Below, piece by piece: positions 38,487 through 48,130 of a stretch of 48,954 nt of DNA (position 1 is its first letter; every line of letters starts with the position of its first letter). This stretch comes from Nitrosomonas sp. Nm132 (GTDB lineage Bacteria; Pseudomonadota; Gammaproteobacteria; Burkholderiales; Nitrosomonadaceae): contig NZ_FNDH01000019.1 of the NCBI RefSeq assembly GCF_900100485.1, positions 1-48,954 of the forward strand, written 5' to 3'. Made by a program: the position numbers and the translations under genes. The notes beneath the pieces are model-generated. The model had not been told where the DNA came from, searched no databases, and worked only from the letters and a program-made list of their open reading frames with translations.

Positions 38487-39521
38487 ATGAACATGCTTGT
38501 TTTGAGTCATACAAAATTTAGTCAATCGGCACCTTGCTCTCATGTAGCCAGTATGAGTTTCTCAGGGGAAGAAGATTTTTTGGGTGTTATCGATATCAGT
38601 CTGCTACGAGGTGAGCTACGTGTGCGCGAATCAATGAGAAAGCATGTCTCCTGGCGCGCCGGAGGTGTGGCAGAGTATGTTTACTTGCCGGCTGATTTGC
38701 ACGATCTTGCTCTATTTTTACGCCATTTACCCAGAACTAAACCGGTTTGTATGATTGGGCTGGGGAGTAATTTGCTGGTGCGCGATGGGGGTTTTCACGG
38801 CGTAATTGTGGCATTACATGCACGACTCAATGAGTTATTTCTGGTCAAGCAGGATCAAGCAGATGGGTTGATTTATGCTGGAGCGGGCGTGCCTTGCGCC
38901 AAGCTGGCACGTTTTGCAGCATTACATCATCTGGCTGGCGCGGAATTTCTGGCCGGGATTCCCGGTACGGTAGGCGGAGCCTTGGCAATGAATGCGGGAT
39001 GTTATGGAGCAGAAACCTGGCAGATTGTTGAAAAGGTTAGAACCATCAATCGAGCCGGTGAACTGCATGAGCGGAACCCGGAAGATTATCTTGTCGGCTA
39101 TCGGCATGTCGCATTACAGCAGAAGTTTAGTAACGTAGACGGCGAGGAATGGTTTGCCGGTGGCTGGTTCAGATTAGAACGGGGCGATCACGATATTTCC
39201 CGGCAAAAAATCAAAGCATTGTTAACAGCACGGATTAATAGCCAGCCATTGAATTTCCCAAATGCAGGTTCGGTATTTCGTAACCCGGCTGGAGATTATG
39301 CAGCACGCCTGATTGAAGCGTGCGGTCTCAAAGGATATCGTGTGGGTGGGGCAATGGTTTCAACCAAGCACGCCAATTTTATTATCAATAATGGGAATGC
39401 CACCGCTTCGGATATCGAGGCGATCATTGCCATGATACGCAATACCGTGAAAGAAAGAACAGGAACTGAATTGATTCAGGAAGTTCGGATTATTGGTGAG
39501 ATCAGGGGTAATGGATCATGA
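38487..39521 (+). CDS. murB: UDP-N-acetylenolpyruvoylglucosamine reductase
   Basis: 344 residues from the ATG at 38487; an earlier in-frame codon at 38439 lies in murC. About 45 residues precede the first conserved block ([12 protein letters not shown]), so the N-terminus is long for the family and the ATG at 38553 is possible. FAD site [39 protein letters not shown] and a C-terminal VRIIG. It makes UDP-MurNAc, the substrate of MurC encoded just upstream. Confidence 0.94.
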   Translation: MNMLVLSHTKFSQSAPCSHVASMSFSGEEDFLGVIDISLLRGELRVRESMRKHVSWRAGGVAEYVYLPADLHDLALFLRHLPRTKPVCMIGLGSNLLVRDGGFHGVIVALHARLNELFLVKQDQADGLIYAGAGVPCAKLARFAALHHLAGAEFLAGIPGTVGGALAMNAGCYGAETWQIVEKVRTINRAGELHERNPEDYLVGYRHVALQQKFSNVDGEEWFAGGWFRLERGDHDISRQKIKALLTARINSQPLNFPNAGSVFRNPAGDYAARLIEACGLKGYRVGGAMVSTKHANFIINNGNATASDIEAIIAMIRNTVKERTGTELIQEVRIIGEIRGNGS

Positions 39522-40435
39522 GTATGCCTGATTTCGGAAAAGTTGCAGTCTTGCTAGGGGGGCGTTCAGCAGAGCGTGAAATTTCACTTAAAAGCGGCGA
39601 AGCCGTGCTCAGTGCGCTGCTGAGAAAAGGAGTGGATGCCCATCCTTTTGATCCTGCTCGGTACCCTATGGAGGCACTGCTGCAACAAGGATTCAATCGG
39701 GCATTCATCGCATTGCACGGCCGTTTCGGAGAGGATGGTTCGGTCCAGGGAGCACTGGAACTGATGGGACTGCCTTATACAGGCAGTGGCATTCTTGCGA
39801 GCGCGCTGGCAATGGATAAATGGCGCACTAAATTGATCTGGGAGGCCGTGGGAATCAGTACGCCACGTTATGTCATCATCGATGCTCAAAGTGATTTTGA
39901 TGAAGTCGCAGATTATCTTGATCTGCCATTGATCATCAAACCTGTACGCGAAGGCTCAACGATAGGTCTAAGCAAGATTAATGCAAAGAAAGATTTTTCA
40001 GATGCTTATCAGTTGGCGGCGCAGCATGATTCGATTGTATTGGCGGAGCAGTTTATTGCGGGTAAGGAATTGACCGCTGCGATTCTTGGCGAGACGCCGC
40101 TGCCACTGGTGCACATAGAAGTAGCAGGGGAATTATATGATTATCATGCCAAATATCTTGCGAATAATACCCGTTATTTCTGCCCGAGTGGCTTGCCGGA
40201 TGAATTGAGTCACCAGTTACAGGCACAGGCCTTGCAGGCACACAAAATTCTGGGATGCGAAGGGTGGGGCAGGGTAGATCTGATTCTGGATAAGGATGAC
40301 CAGCCTTATTTTCTTGAAGCGAATACTTCCCCGGGAATGACTGATCATAGCCTTGTGCCGATGGCTGCAAAAGTTGCAGGTATTTCGTTTGAAGATTTAG
40401 TCGTAAAGATTTTGGCATTGTCCCATGTGGAATAA
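39518..40435 (+). CDS. ddl: D-alanine:D-alanine ligase
   Basis: 305 residues, ATP-grasp enzyme of the DdlB type. Has [52 protein letters not shown], and [15 protein letters not shown] at the end. The REGST/Tyr pattern fits D-Ala-D-Ala rather than D-Ala-D-Lac. ATGA overlap with murB and overlap with ftsQ at the end. Confidence 0.96.
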   Translation: MSMPDFGKVAVLLGGRSAEREISLKSGEAVLSALLRKGVDAHPFDPARYPMEALLQQGFNRAFIALHGRFGEDGSVQGALELMGLPYTGSGILASALAMDKWRTKLIWEAVGISTPRYVIIDAQSDFDEVADYLDLPLIIKPVREGSTIGLSKINAKKDFSDAYQLAAQHDSIVLAEQFIAGKELTAAILGETPLPLVHIEVAGELYDYHAKYLANNTRYFCPSGLPDELSHQLQAQALQAHKILGCEGWGRVDLILDKDDQPYFLEANTSPGMTDHSLVPMAAKVAGISFEDLVVKILALSHVE

Positions 40436-41201
40436 TTACCGGATGCTGAATTTATTTGCCAACATGATGTTTACAGGCGTGATATTGGCTGCGATTTATG
40501 TCCTTGGTATAAGGGTGATAAAATTACCCCTTTTCGCACTAAAGGAAATTAGTGTGGAAGGAATGAGTGCTAATCAGTCGGAGAACGCTAAGCTGCAGCA
40601 TGTTACCCGTCAACAGATTCAGAGTATTGTCCTGAATGAAGTCAGAGGAAATTTTTTAACAGTTAATTTGGATGCATTACGGGAAGCTTTTAAGGATTTG
40701 CCGTGGGTGCGGGCAGCAAAGATTCAGCGCAACTGGCCATCAGGGCTGAAAGTGATGCTCGAAGAATATACCGCGTTCGCGTACTGGGGCGATGCTGCGT
40801 TGGTGAATAGGCAAGGTGAAATATTTCGCGCCCCGACTGACGAAATATTACCGGTTTTTATAGGCCCTACTGAAGAAAGTACCGCTGTAATTATTGAGCA
40901 ATATGAGATTTTCAACAAAGTATTGGAGCCAATCAGACAACGTGCTGCAGAGATTGAACTGTCTCCACGGCACGCTTGGCTCGTTCGTCTGGAAAATGGA
41001 ACACTGTTAAAACTGGGGCGTGAGAAAATTGAAACTCGGCTGAGGCGCTATGTTTCAGTCTATAGGCAGAGTATCGTGAACCTGAATCAGTCAATACCTT
41101 TGGATTATGTGGACTTACGTTATCCTAATGGATTCGCTATACGTATGTCTGAAGCAATGCCACAGGTTCCGCGTAAGACCGGTGCCGGGAAGAAGTTGTG
41201 A
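40425..41201 (+). CDS. ftsQ: Cell division protein FtsQ
   Basis: 258 residues. A short cytoplasmic start, one membrane helix (about 8-26), then a POTRA domain (about 38-105, beginning FALKEISVEGMS) and the FtsQ beta domain with YVDLRYPNGFAIRM. Scaffold of the FtsQLB complex in the periplasm. It overlaps the end of ddl by 11 bases, so translation is coupled. ftsA begins 20 bases downstream. Confidence 0.93.
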   Translation: MWNNYRMLNLFANMMFTGVILAAIYVLGIRVIKLPLFALKEISVEGMSANQSENAKLQHVTRQQIQSIVLNEVRGNFLTVNLDALREAFKDLPWVRAAKIQRNWPSGLKVMLEEYTAFAYWGDAALVNRQGEIFRAPTDEILPVFIGPTEESTAVIIEQYEIFNKVLEPIRQRAAEIELSPRHAWLVRLENGTLLKLGREKIETRLRRYVSVYRQSIVNLNQSIPLDYVDLRYPNGFAIRMSEAMPQVPRKTGAGKKL

Positions 41202-41221
41202 AAATCAGGGAGGAATGTTAA

Positions 41222-42460
41222 ATGAATAAAGCCAAGGAAGGCAGAGACCTGATCGTTGGTCTGGATATAGGCACTTCAAAGATTGTGGCTATTGTTGCTG
41301 AAGTAAAACCTGAGGGTGGTTTTGAAATTATTGGTCTGGGGAGTCACCCATCGCGCGGACTGAAGAAAGGAGTTGTGGTCAACATTGAAACAACGGTCAC
41401 TGCGATTCAGCGCGCACTCGAAGAGGTTGAATTGATGGCAGACTGTAAGATTAGTGAAGTTTACACCGGAATCGCAGGCAGTCATATTCGGGGATTCAAT
41501 TCACACGGCATGGTCGCGATCAAGGACAAAGAAGTCTCGTCGATGGATGTGGAGAAAGTGATGGAGACTGCTAAAGCGGTCAATATTCCGGCTGATCAGC
41601 AGATTCTGCACATCCTTAATCAGGAGTTTATCGTCGATGGTCAGGAAGATGTGCGAGAGCCTATTGGTATGAGTGGGATACGGCTTGAAGTAAAGGTGCA
41701 TATTGTGACCGGCGCAGTATCGGCCGCACAAAATATTATTAAATGCGTTCATCGTTGCGGGTTGGAAGTACGCGATTTGATTTTGCAACCGTTAGCTTCG
41801 GCGATCGCAGTCTTGTCTGAGGATGAAAAGGATTTAGGTGTGTGCCTCGTGGATATCGGGGGGGGGACAACTGATATTGCGGTGTTTACCAATGGCGCAA
41901 TACGCCATACTGCAGTTATTCCGATTGCGGGCGATCAAATCACGAATGATATCGCCATGGCATTACGTACCCCGACCAAAGATGCTGAAGATATCAAATG
42001 CCGTTATGGATGCGCCTTACGTACGTTGGCTGATGTGCGTGAGGTGGTGGAAGTGCCGGACGTAGGTAATCGAGGAGCACGCCAGCTTTCCAGGCAAACA
42101 CTCGCAGAAGTTATTGAGCCACGCGTAGAAGAGCTTTATTTATTGATACAAGCTGAATTACGTCGTAGCGGTTTTGAACAGCTCCTGTCATCTGGAATCG
42201 TCATTACGGGTGGCAGCAGCTCTTTACAGGGAATGGTGGAACTGGGGGAAGAAATATTTCATATGCCCGTACGCCTAGGGATGCCACAGTATGAAGGTAA
42301 CCTAGAGGAAGTCGTTCGTACACCCAGATTTTCCACAGGTATTGGTTTAATTATGGCTGGTATGGAGGAGCGCAGGCTTCATCATCATAGTCATTTACAG
42401 GGGGGATCGGCTAAGCAGGTTTTTGCAAAAATGAAAAGTTGGTTCCAGAAAAATTTTTGA
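41222..42460 (+). CDS. ftsA: Cell division protein FtsA
   Basis: 412 residues, actin-fold ATPase. LIVGLDIGTSKIVAIVAEV, GVCLVDIGGGTTDIAVF and GIVITGGSSSLQGMVEL are the phosphate and adenosine motifs; the SHI-like domain 1C is present at about 85-165. The C-terminal KQVFAKMKSWFQKNF is the amphipathic membrane-binding helix. Anchors FtsZ filaments to the inner membrane. GGGAGGAAT precedes the ATG. Confidence 0.96.
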   Translation: MNKAKEGRDLIVGLDIGTSKIVAIVAEVKPEGGFEIIGLGSHPSRGLKKGVVVNIETTVTAIQRALEEVELMADCKISEVYTGIAGSHIRGFNSHGMVAIKDKEVSSMDVEKVMETAKAVNIPADQQILHILNQEFIVDGQEDVREPIGMSGIRLEVKVHIVTGAVSAAQNIIKCVHRCGLEVRDLILQPLASAIAVLSEDEKDLGVCLVDIGGGTTDIAVFTNGAIRHTAVIPIAGDQITNDIAMALRTPTKDAEDIKCRYGCALRTLADVREVVEVPDVGNRGARQLSRQTLAEVIEPRVEELYLLIQAELRRSGFEQLLSSGIVITGGSSSLQGMVELGEEIFHMPVRLGMPQYEGNLEEVVRTPRFSTGIGLIMAGMEERRLHHHSHLQGGSAKQVFAKMKSWFQKNF

Positions 42461-42527
42461 CCATTGCGCTGTGAGCAGCGGATTAAAAGAAGTTATCCAA
42501 AATTTAACATGCTAAAGGAGAAGCAAC

Positions 42528-43676
42528 ATGTTTGAAATCATGAATCCCGAAAGTCAGGAAGCCGTGATTAAAGTGATCGGCGTAGGAGGATGTGGTAGCA
42601 ATGCGGTAGACCATATGATCCTAAATGAAACAAAAGGTGTTGAATTTATTTGCATCAATACCGATGCGCAGGCGCTCAAAGGGAATCGTGCACCCACGTT
42701 ACTGCAACTCGGTACGGGCATCACCAGAGGACTGGGAGCCGGTGCCAATCCGGAAATCGGGCGTGAGGCCGCTTTGGAAGACCGGGATCGTATCGCTGAG
42801 CTGATTCAGGGTGCAGATATGCTGTTCATTACCGCCGGCATGGGCGGCGGTACTGGAACGGGCGCAGCGCCTGTGGTGGCGCAAATAGCTAAGGAAATGG
42901 GCATTCTGACCGTTGCCGTTGTCAGCAAACCCTTCTCGTTTGAAGGAAAACGTCTGAAAGCAGCGCAAGCTGGCATGGAGGCCTTGTCACAGCATGTTGA
43001 TTCATTGATAGTCATTCCTAATGACAAGCTGATGATGGTGCTGGGTAACGATATCAGCATGCTGGACGCGTTCAAGGCAGCCAATGATGTACTGTATGGA
43101 GCAGTAGCGGGTATTGCGGAAGTGATTAATTGCCCTGGGTTGGTGAATGTCGATTTTGCAGACGTTAAAACAGTCATGTCGGAAATGGGTATGGCCATGA
43201 TGGGGTCGGCAATGGCGAGCGGCGTCGACCGTGCACGCATGGCAGCAGAGCAGGCAGTCGCTAGCCCGTTGCTGGAGGAAATTACGCTGGCGGGTGCGCG
43301 TGGAGTATTAGTCAATATTACGGCGAGCTCAGGCATGAAAATGCGCGAAGTTCATGAAGTAATGAATACCGTTAAGGAACTGACAGCTGAAGATGCGACA
43401 GTTATCGTCGGCACGGTAATCGATGAAGGAATGAACGAGAATCTACGTGTAACGCTGGTTGCGACCGGACTGGGAAGTGTTACGCAAACTCAGAGCAGAC
43501 CTTTGACCGTCATTCATACCCGTACGGGAACTGATGACAGAACCTCAACCATGCACTTTGATGAGCCCGCTGTGATGCGTACCGGCAGGAGAAGCAATGC
43601 TACGGTAGCGGCAATGCAGCAATCAGGAGTCGATCCGATGGATATTCCCGCATTCCTGAGAAGACAAGCTGATTGA
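42528..43676 (+). CDS. ftsZ: Cell division GTPase FtsZ
   Basis: 382 residues. IKVIGVGGCGSNAVDHM, the tubulin signature GGGTGTGAAPVVA near 105, NVDFADVKTVM, and the C-terminal DIPAFLRRQAD that binds FtsA and other partners. The linker between them is short. It polymerises into the Z-ring. AAAGGAGAAG gives a strong ribosome site. Last gene of the cluster; lpxC, often next in related bacteria, is absent here. Confidence 0.98.
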   Translation: MFEIMNPESQEAVIKVIGVGGCGSNAVDHMILNETKGVEFICINTDAQALKGNRAPTLLQLGTGITRGLGAGANPEIGREAALEDRDRIAELIQGADMLFITAGMGGGTGTGAAPVVAQIAKEMGILTVAVVSKPFSFEGKRLKAAQAGMEALSQHVDSLIVIPNDKLMMVLGNDISMLDAFKAANDVLYGAVAGIAEVINCPGLVNVDFADVKTVMSEMGMAMMGSAMASGVDRARMAAEQAVASPLLEEITLAGARGVLVNITASSGMKMREVHEVMNTVKELTAEDATVIVGTVIDEGMNENLRVTLVATGLGSVTQTQSRPLTVIHTRTGTDDRTSTMHFDEPAVMRTGRRSNATVAAMQQSGVDPMDIPAFLRRQAD

Positions 43677-44642
43677 TTGATAACTGGCTCCAAAAATAAT
43701 CACCTGATGCAAAAGTGATTTGATGATCTGATTCCAGATTTGTAGTTTCTAAATGCATGTTACGCTGCCTCTGTTGCTTATAACAGAGGCAGTATTACAA
43801 GTAGCACAAGAATTATATCCGGCTCAATAAGAGTACTCACTGATCGCTGAGATTTATTTCCAAGCACAAAGCCTCGTCAAACTTTTTCCGTAAAGTTTTA
43901 TCAAAATAACAACATGTGTTCTCCGAATGGAGTAATTTTTCTGGGGATCGCAGGAATTGACCGTACAGCCTGGGGTGAAATTTTTTCAAAAGTAGTATGG
44001 CCCTAAAACTTCTATCCTGATATTTTTAAACTTGGAGTATGTGGTTTTACGGATACAGGATAAGGCGCAATGACACCGCATAGTCATGCTATTTGGTTCT
44101 ATGTGAAATATAGTGGGTAAGACTGATTACATTTTGTGTTTTCTGTATCATCCAAATATCCACAGATTGTTCTTAGGGAATTATGTCATAGGTTTGTGAA
44201 AGCTGATTCTGAGTTATGAATTCTATTCTATATTCATGAATAATATAAACTATTAGTAATACAAGTAGACCTCATTTACTCGCATTGACCCACAATCAAA
44301 GCATCACATGTCTAGAAGAAGATAAAATCATGAGGTAGAAAAGAAACTCAAACTTACACTATTCACCCACTACAAATCACATAGAACCTGTTAAATTTCA
44401 AGGTGTTGCAACGCAGGCATATACCCAGAAAACTGTGCAATCTGTACCGAAACGAGAATGCACCAGAAGGTGATAGTAAATTTATAGCAAAGATTGGAAT
44501 ATTCATAATGTTAACGTTCAAGTGAGTAATCAACTGAGGAATCCCGGTTAGAATTTAGTGATAGACTAAAAAAATATTTGTACTATGTAACTGTAACTTC
44601 AGTCATATAGGGTTGGGTGAGGTAGATAGAAGAGGTCGATAT
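43677..44642. other. AT-rich gene-free stretch after ftsZ
   Basis: Nearly 1 kb without a convincing gene. It holds the perfect hairpin at 43765-43792. A 30-codon frame at 43914-44006 resembles nothing known. The rest is AT-rich with no repeat, tRNA or recognised ncRNA. The ribosome site and possible promoter of the following small gene lie at its right end. Confidence 0.45.
43765..43792. terminator. Perfect 11-bp hairpin downstream of ftsZ, possible transcription terminator
   Basis: CTGCCTCTGTT (43765-43775) and AACAGAGGCAG (43782-43792) pair perfectly around a six-base loop, 89 bases after the ftsZ stop. No T-run follows on either strand, so it may be a Rho-assisted or mRNA-stabilising hairpin rather than an intrinsic terminator. 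Confidence 0.45.
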
Positions 44643-45110
44643 ATGGAAATTTCTAGCATCTGGAAATATCTGGATAATGTTTGGGTAGTGAGCGGATGGG
44701 TACTGGTCATGTTGATTTGTCTATTGAAGATGCTATCAGTCAATGATCTAAACAACCGTAAAACGAAACAGCAAATGTACAAGGGGATTAATTATCTGTT
44801 GGTGCTCAGTCTAACCGGTATGGCGTTGAGTACGCTGTTTTCTCAAAACAGCAATCTAACAGCACTTCAGCAAGCAGGTACCGATTTATTTGATGCTACT
44901 TCCTTTCCCAACCAAGATCATATTGATGCTAAATCACAATCTATCAGCAATAATTCCAGTGCCGCTGTAAATACTGCGGGGAGTGCGGACTTTGATCAGT
45001 TACTCCACGTAATGCCTGATCGCACGCGTTCAGAGCGCCCCAATACGATTAATCAACAGATCAGAGGTGATAGTGGGGCCATCAATCCCGATGAAGAGGA
45101 TTTTCATTAA
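44643..45110 (+). CDS. Small orphan membrane protein, function unknown
   Basis: 155 residues from the ATG at 44643, preceded by GAGGTCG; an in-frame earlier codon at 44613 is less likely. I do not recognise a family. Two hydrophobic helices at about 13-31 and 47-67 flank a basic loop (NNRKTKQQ), followed by a soluble, Ser/Asn/Asp-rich C-terminal part of about 85 residues with no Cys. Ribosome site and length argue for a real gene. It sits between an AT-rich gap and transposon debris, so it may be accessory. Confidence 0.5.
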   Translation: MEISSIWKYLDNVWVVSGWVLVMLICLLKMLSVNDLNNRKTKQQMYKGINYLLVLSLTGMALSTLFSQNSNLTALQQAGTDLFDATSFPNQDHIDAKSQSISNNSSAAVNTAGSADFDQLLHVMPDRTRSERPNTINQQIRGDSGAINPDEEDFH

Positions 45111-45235
45111 GAGAAAATATCTGTGATAGAAACAATCTCAACTTCTGTGCGCATTTGCTAAAATGAGGGTTCGATATCGAACACTGCCCGCATTGTGGTG
45201 GAATAATGAGCATTATCATCGCTATCCAGAAATCT

Positions 45236-45779
45236 CGTGGGATGGTAGCGTTGGACGCTTACTGGCGTCCTGTATGCCATTGAGGTGGAAGGCAAGCACC
45301 TGACGATCGAAGATCGTCAACAACTGCGGGTGGAAAAAAGCCTGCCTGCACTCGATGCGCTGCATGATTGGTTAATACAAACCCGCATGCAAACTGCCAA
45401 TGGTGGCGGTTCTGCCAAGGCTTTGGACTATACCCTCAAACGCTGGTCGAGTCTGATTCGCTACGCAGAAAGCGGGCACTTGCCGATCGATAACAACCCC
45501 GTAGAAAATGCCATCCGACCCATTGCACTGGGCAAAAAGAATTGGCTATTCACTGGATCGGAACGTGCTGGTCAACGCGCAGCTGCCATCCAGACCCTGT
45601 TTGGCAACCGCCCAGCTCAACAACCTGGATCCGTCTGCCTGGCTCAAAGATACGCTCACTAAACTTCCCATTTGGCCCAACAGTCGTATCGATGAATTGT
45701 TACCCTTAACACCGGAGTTCATTAAATCACTAATGCAGAAACAATAATAGGTGGTAGCGTTGAACGCTTACCGTGGGAT
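45236..45779 (+). mobile_element. Internally deleted IS66-family element with 8-bp target duplication
   Basis: CGTGGGAT occurs immediately outside both ends (45236-45243 and 45772-45779), the 8-bp duplication size typical of IS66. The ends are GGTAGCGTTGGACGCTTAC (45244-45262) and GGTAGCGTTGAACGCTTAC (45753-45771). Each end is itself nearly palindromic (AGCGT/ACGCT), so they read alike in both directions. Only the 3' part of the transposase gene lies between. The body is 528 bp against about 2.5 kb for a full IS66, and no tnpA or tnpB is present. Confidence 0.75.
45261..45747 (+). pseudogene. IS66 TnpC transposase C-terminal fragment, frameshifted
   Basis: About 115 codons of the IS66 C-terminal region: GVLYAIEVEGKHLTIEDRQ, SGHLPIDNNPVENAIRPIAL, GKKNWLFTGSERAGQRAAAI. 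The frame then breaks at 45606-45607, where one extra A (GGCAACCGCC instead of GGCACCGCC) shifts reading. The true end continues in the next frame as AQLNNLDPSAWLKDTLTKLP and PEFIKSLMQKQ to the stop at 45745-45747. The catalytic N-terminal part is missing. Non-functional. Confidence 0.85.
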
Positions 45780-45879
45780 CGCCAAAATTCTCGATTCAGA
45801 TGACAGGTTTTAGTCCATACGAGGTATACCAGGCGGATTCATGAATTCGCTCTTCAAGTTTCCGGTATGAAAATCCGCG

Positions 45880-47487
45880 TCAACTCACAAATTGCGCGGC
45901 GTAGTATTTTGCGGTGAGTTTCTCTCCGGTGGCGTTCTCGATCATGTCGTTCCACAGGAGGGTACGTCCGGGCTTGAAGATGTTATCGATGAACCAGGTT
46001 CCGGCCTCGGTGCGGCCGACATAGGCCTCGCGGCAGGAGTTGTCGGATTTCAGTATTTCTCGGCAGATATAAGCATGCAACTGAGATGCGAGCAGTTCTC
46101 CCATCAGGTAGTTGTGGTAGTAGGCCGGGTAGAGAGCGACATGGATCTTGGAAGCCCAGTCGGGCTGGTCACGTCCTTCCGGCTTGCGGAGCAGCTGGTA
46201 TTTCTCTACCAGCTGCCACCACAGGCTGTTGAGATCCTGATCGGGATTTTCGTACAGAGCCTTTTCAAAACGATACATGACTTGCGCCCAGCGACTGAAT
46301 ACCAGTTGTTCGAGACGGAGGGTCTGGAACATGATATCCGCAGTCTGCTGCGCCTTGCCAGCCGGCACACCCGCGACCTGTTCCAGCCAACCCGGATTGC
46401 TCGCGAATCGTCCGAAGAGCATGGCGATAGCCTCGGTCGTGAAGGTATGAGCGGGTTCGCGCAACACCCAAGGGACGCTGCGGTCGTTGAACTTGTCGTA
46501 GACCGCATGACCGTACTCGTGTAGCGTGGTGTCCATCCAGTTGTATGTCGGCTTGATGTTGCACACGACGCGCACGTCGCCCGCGCGATCGATGTCAGTG
46601 CAATAGGCGTGCTGATACTTTCCCTCTTTCTCGAACAAGTCGCTGTGTTCGACAAGATCGTCGATCGGCATGTTAAGTCCAGCGAAATACCGCTTCGCCA
46701 GTGCGACGATATCCTTGTCCTTGTAAAACACATCAAGGTCTATGTCATAGATCTTCGGCGCTTCCTGGAAAAAACGGTTCTGATAATGCCAGGGCATGAG
46801 ATTCTCGACGGCCACATCATACCGTTCGGCAAGTTTGGCATCCATGTCGGATTTCAGTTGCGCAAACGCCGCTGCGGTCAGCTCGTCGAGTTCGTCAAAT
46901 AGCGTCTCGATTTGCGTGGAATTTTGCTCGCCCAATTCTAGCCTCATAGTGTGATAGTTAGCGAAACCGAGTTCGTGCGCCGCCTCATTGCGCATGCGCA
47001 CCAGGCGTAGGACGTCGTTGGCGACGACGCTGCCGATTTCTTTGCTCGCTATCCATGCTGCCTCGAGCTCAATGCTGTTGGTAGAACAGCAGAGAATTTC
47101 CTCGATCTCATTGTCGGTAAGCTTCTTGCCTTCTACTTCCGCGCGAAAAATCGAAAATTTCTTTTCGTTCTCATTTTGCAGGCGAATCATCTCCTCGAGC
47201 TTGTCTTCTTCAAGCTGTTTTTCGAGATAGGAAAGATACAGCACATCGAGCTGCCGCCGCAGCATCGGGTCCGCAAGGGTATTCGCCTCACGGATCCGCT
47301 TGAGCGTCTCGAAATCCTCCTTGCTGGCGAACACCCGGGTCAGCTGCACCTCGAAATCTGCGGCGCGGCTGTAATCCTCTTCTTTTCCTGAGATCGTGGC
47401 ACTGAAATAGGCCAGCGCCGCTTGCTTGTGCAGGGGAATGACCTTAGCCTCGAATTTCTTTACAAATGCCTTGAATTCTTCCGTCAT
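45880..47487 (-). CDS. Zinc metallopeptidase of the M2/M3 type
   Basis: 535 residues from the ATG at 47487, chosen because GGAGC lies nine bases upstream; the open frame reaches 47604. All-helical N-terminal two thirds, then the gluzincin motif HEYGH (about 323-327) with WVLREPAHTFTTEAIAMLF supplying the third zinc ligand Glu about 28 residues on. The pattern resembles both oligopeptidase F (M3) and ACE-like M2 peptidases (LREGAN..HEA), so the exact family is open. No signal peptide is seen, so a cytoplasmic oligopeptidase is likely. Codons look more G+C-rich than in neighbouring genes, and it follows transposon debris, which suggests acquisition. Confidence 0.85.
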   Translation of the reverse strand: MTEEFKAFVKKFEAKVIPLHKQAALAYFSATISGKEEDYSRAADFEVQLTRVFASKEDFETLKRIREANTLADPMLRRQLDVLYLSYLEKQLEEDKLEEMIRLQNENEKKFSIFRAEVEGKKLTDNEIEEILCCSTNSIELEAAWIASKEIGSVVANDVLRLVRMRNEAAHELGFANYHTMRLELGEQNSTQIETLFDELDELTAAAFAQLKSDMDAKLAERYDVAVENLMPWHYQNRFFQEAPKIYDIDLDVFYKDKDIVALAKRYFAGLNMPIDDLVEHSDLFEKEGKYQHAYCTDIDRAGDVRVVCNIKPTYNWMDTTLHEYGHAVYDKFNDRSVPWVLREPAHTFTTEAIAMLFGRFASNPGWLEQVAGVPAGKAQQTADIMFQTLRLEQLVFSRWAQVMYRFEKALYENPDQDLNSLWWQLVEKYQLLRKPEGRDQPDWASKIHVALYPAYYHNYLMGELLASQLHAYICREILKSDNSCREAYVGRTEAGTWFIDNIFKPGRTLLWNDMIENATGEKLTAKYYAAQFVS

Positions 47488-48130
47488 GCGATCTTGCTCC
47501 GATGTGTCAAAGGATGAAAGCAGATCCAGAAGCGCCAGGATGGCGCGCAAACGACACATGAAAGCCTCTGGTAAATATTCTGCGTATAGCTGCGAATAAC
47601 CCATAATTTACCACATCCGCCTAGTAATTCCGATTTCCCCAAGTATTCCCTTCTAAGGTGACCGGAAGCTGGCTGGAAATCAGGAACAGTTTTACCTATG
47701 TACCGCAAAATCAGAATTATCCTTGATTGATTGGGAGGAGCATGGTGTCCTGGGACACCGCCTCAATCACCGGCACAGACCCGTGACTTCTTCGAGCCCG
47801 CCTGATTTTAGATCGCACTGATGCACACAACTTTTTGTATTTCAGAGCTGGCCCTTTTCCTCGAGTGTCTTCCACTTGAAAGACAAAAATGCATTCAGTT
47901 TCTGACGTATTTGACGTATTACATACTTGAGCTAAAAAAGGATTTTTTAATTGTTTATCAATAAGAATTATTCCTACATGTTTATACGTATTCTTTTAGC
48001 CAGCGTATTTCGATAATCTATTGAAGCATTAAGCTTAATAAAAAGGTGTTTATTTTCCCTATACCTCATCTTGGGTTCCATAAAGAGCTTTTCACAGAAA
48101 AACATTTAATAACCAAAAGGAAATTGATTT
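47488..48130. other. Gene-free region upstream of the CHRD gene
   Basis: About 640 bases. It holds the peptidase ribosome site, a 16-base palindrome (GGTGTCC-TG-GGACACC, 47744-47759), a tandem TGACGTATT pair near 47909 and an AT-rich leader before the CHRD gene. No gene recognised; the extension of the peptidase frame to 47604 is probably not translated. Confidence 0.4.

Larger units (their letters stand above)
45167..45813 (+). pseudogene. IS91-like transposase C-terminal remnant, split by IS66 element
   Basis: If the IS66 element and one copy of its duplication are removed, a frame reads EHCPHCGGIMSIIIAI then QKSRGIAKILDSDD and a stop at 45811-45813. This resembles the C-terminal zinc-ribbon end of IS91/Y2 transposases (CPxCGGxMxII..I.D...I.KIL). 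An in-frame TGA at 45164-45166 closes it upstream. It is a short motif match, so the identification is tentative; the split reading frame across the insertion is seen directly. Confidence 0.35.

Noticed and set aside
42806..43336. 176-codon frame antisense to ftsZ
   Set aside because: A shadow of the highly conserved ftsZ coding sequence with low-complexity Ser/Pro/Ala content.
47744..47759. GGTGTCC/GGACACC palindrome as terminator
   Set aside because: Two-base loop, no T-run and no gene ending nearby.
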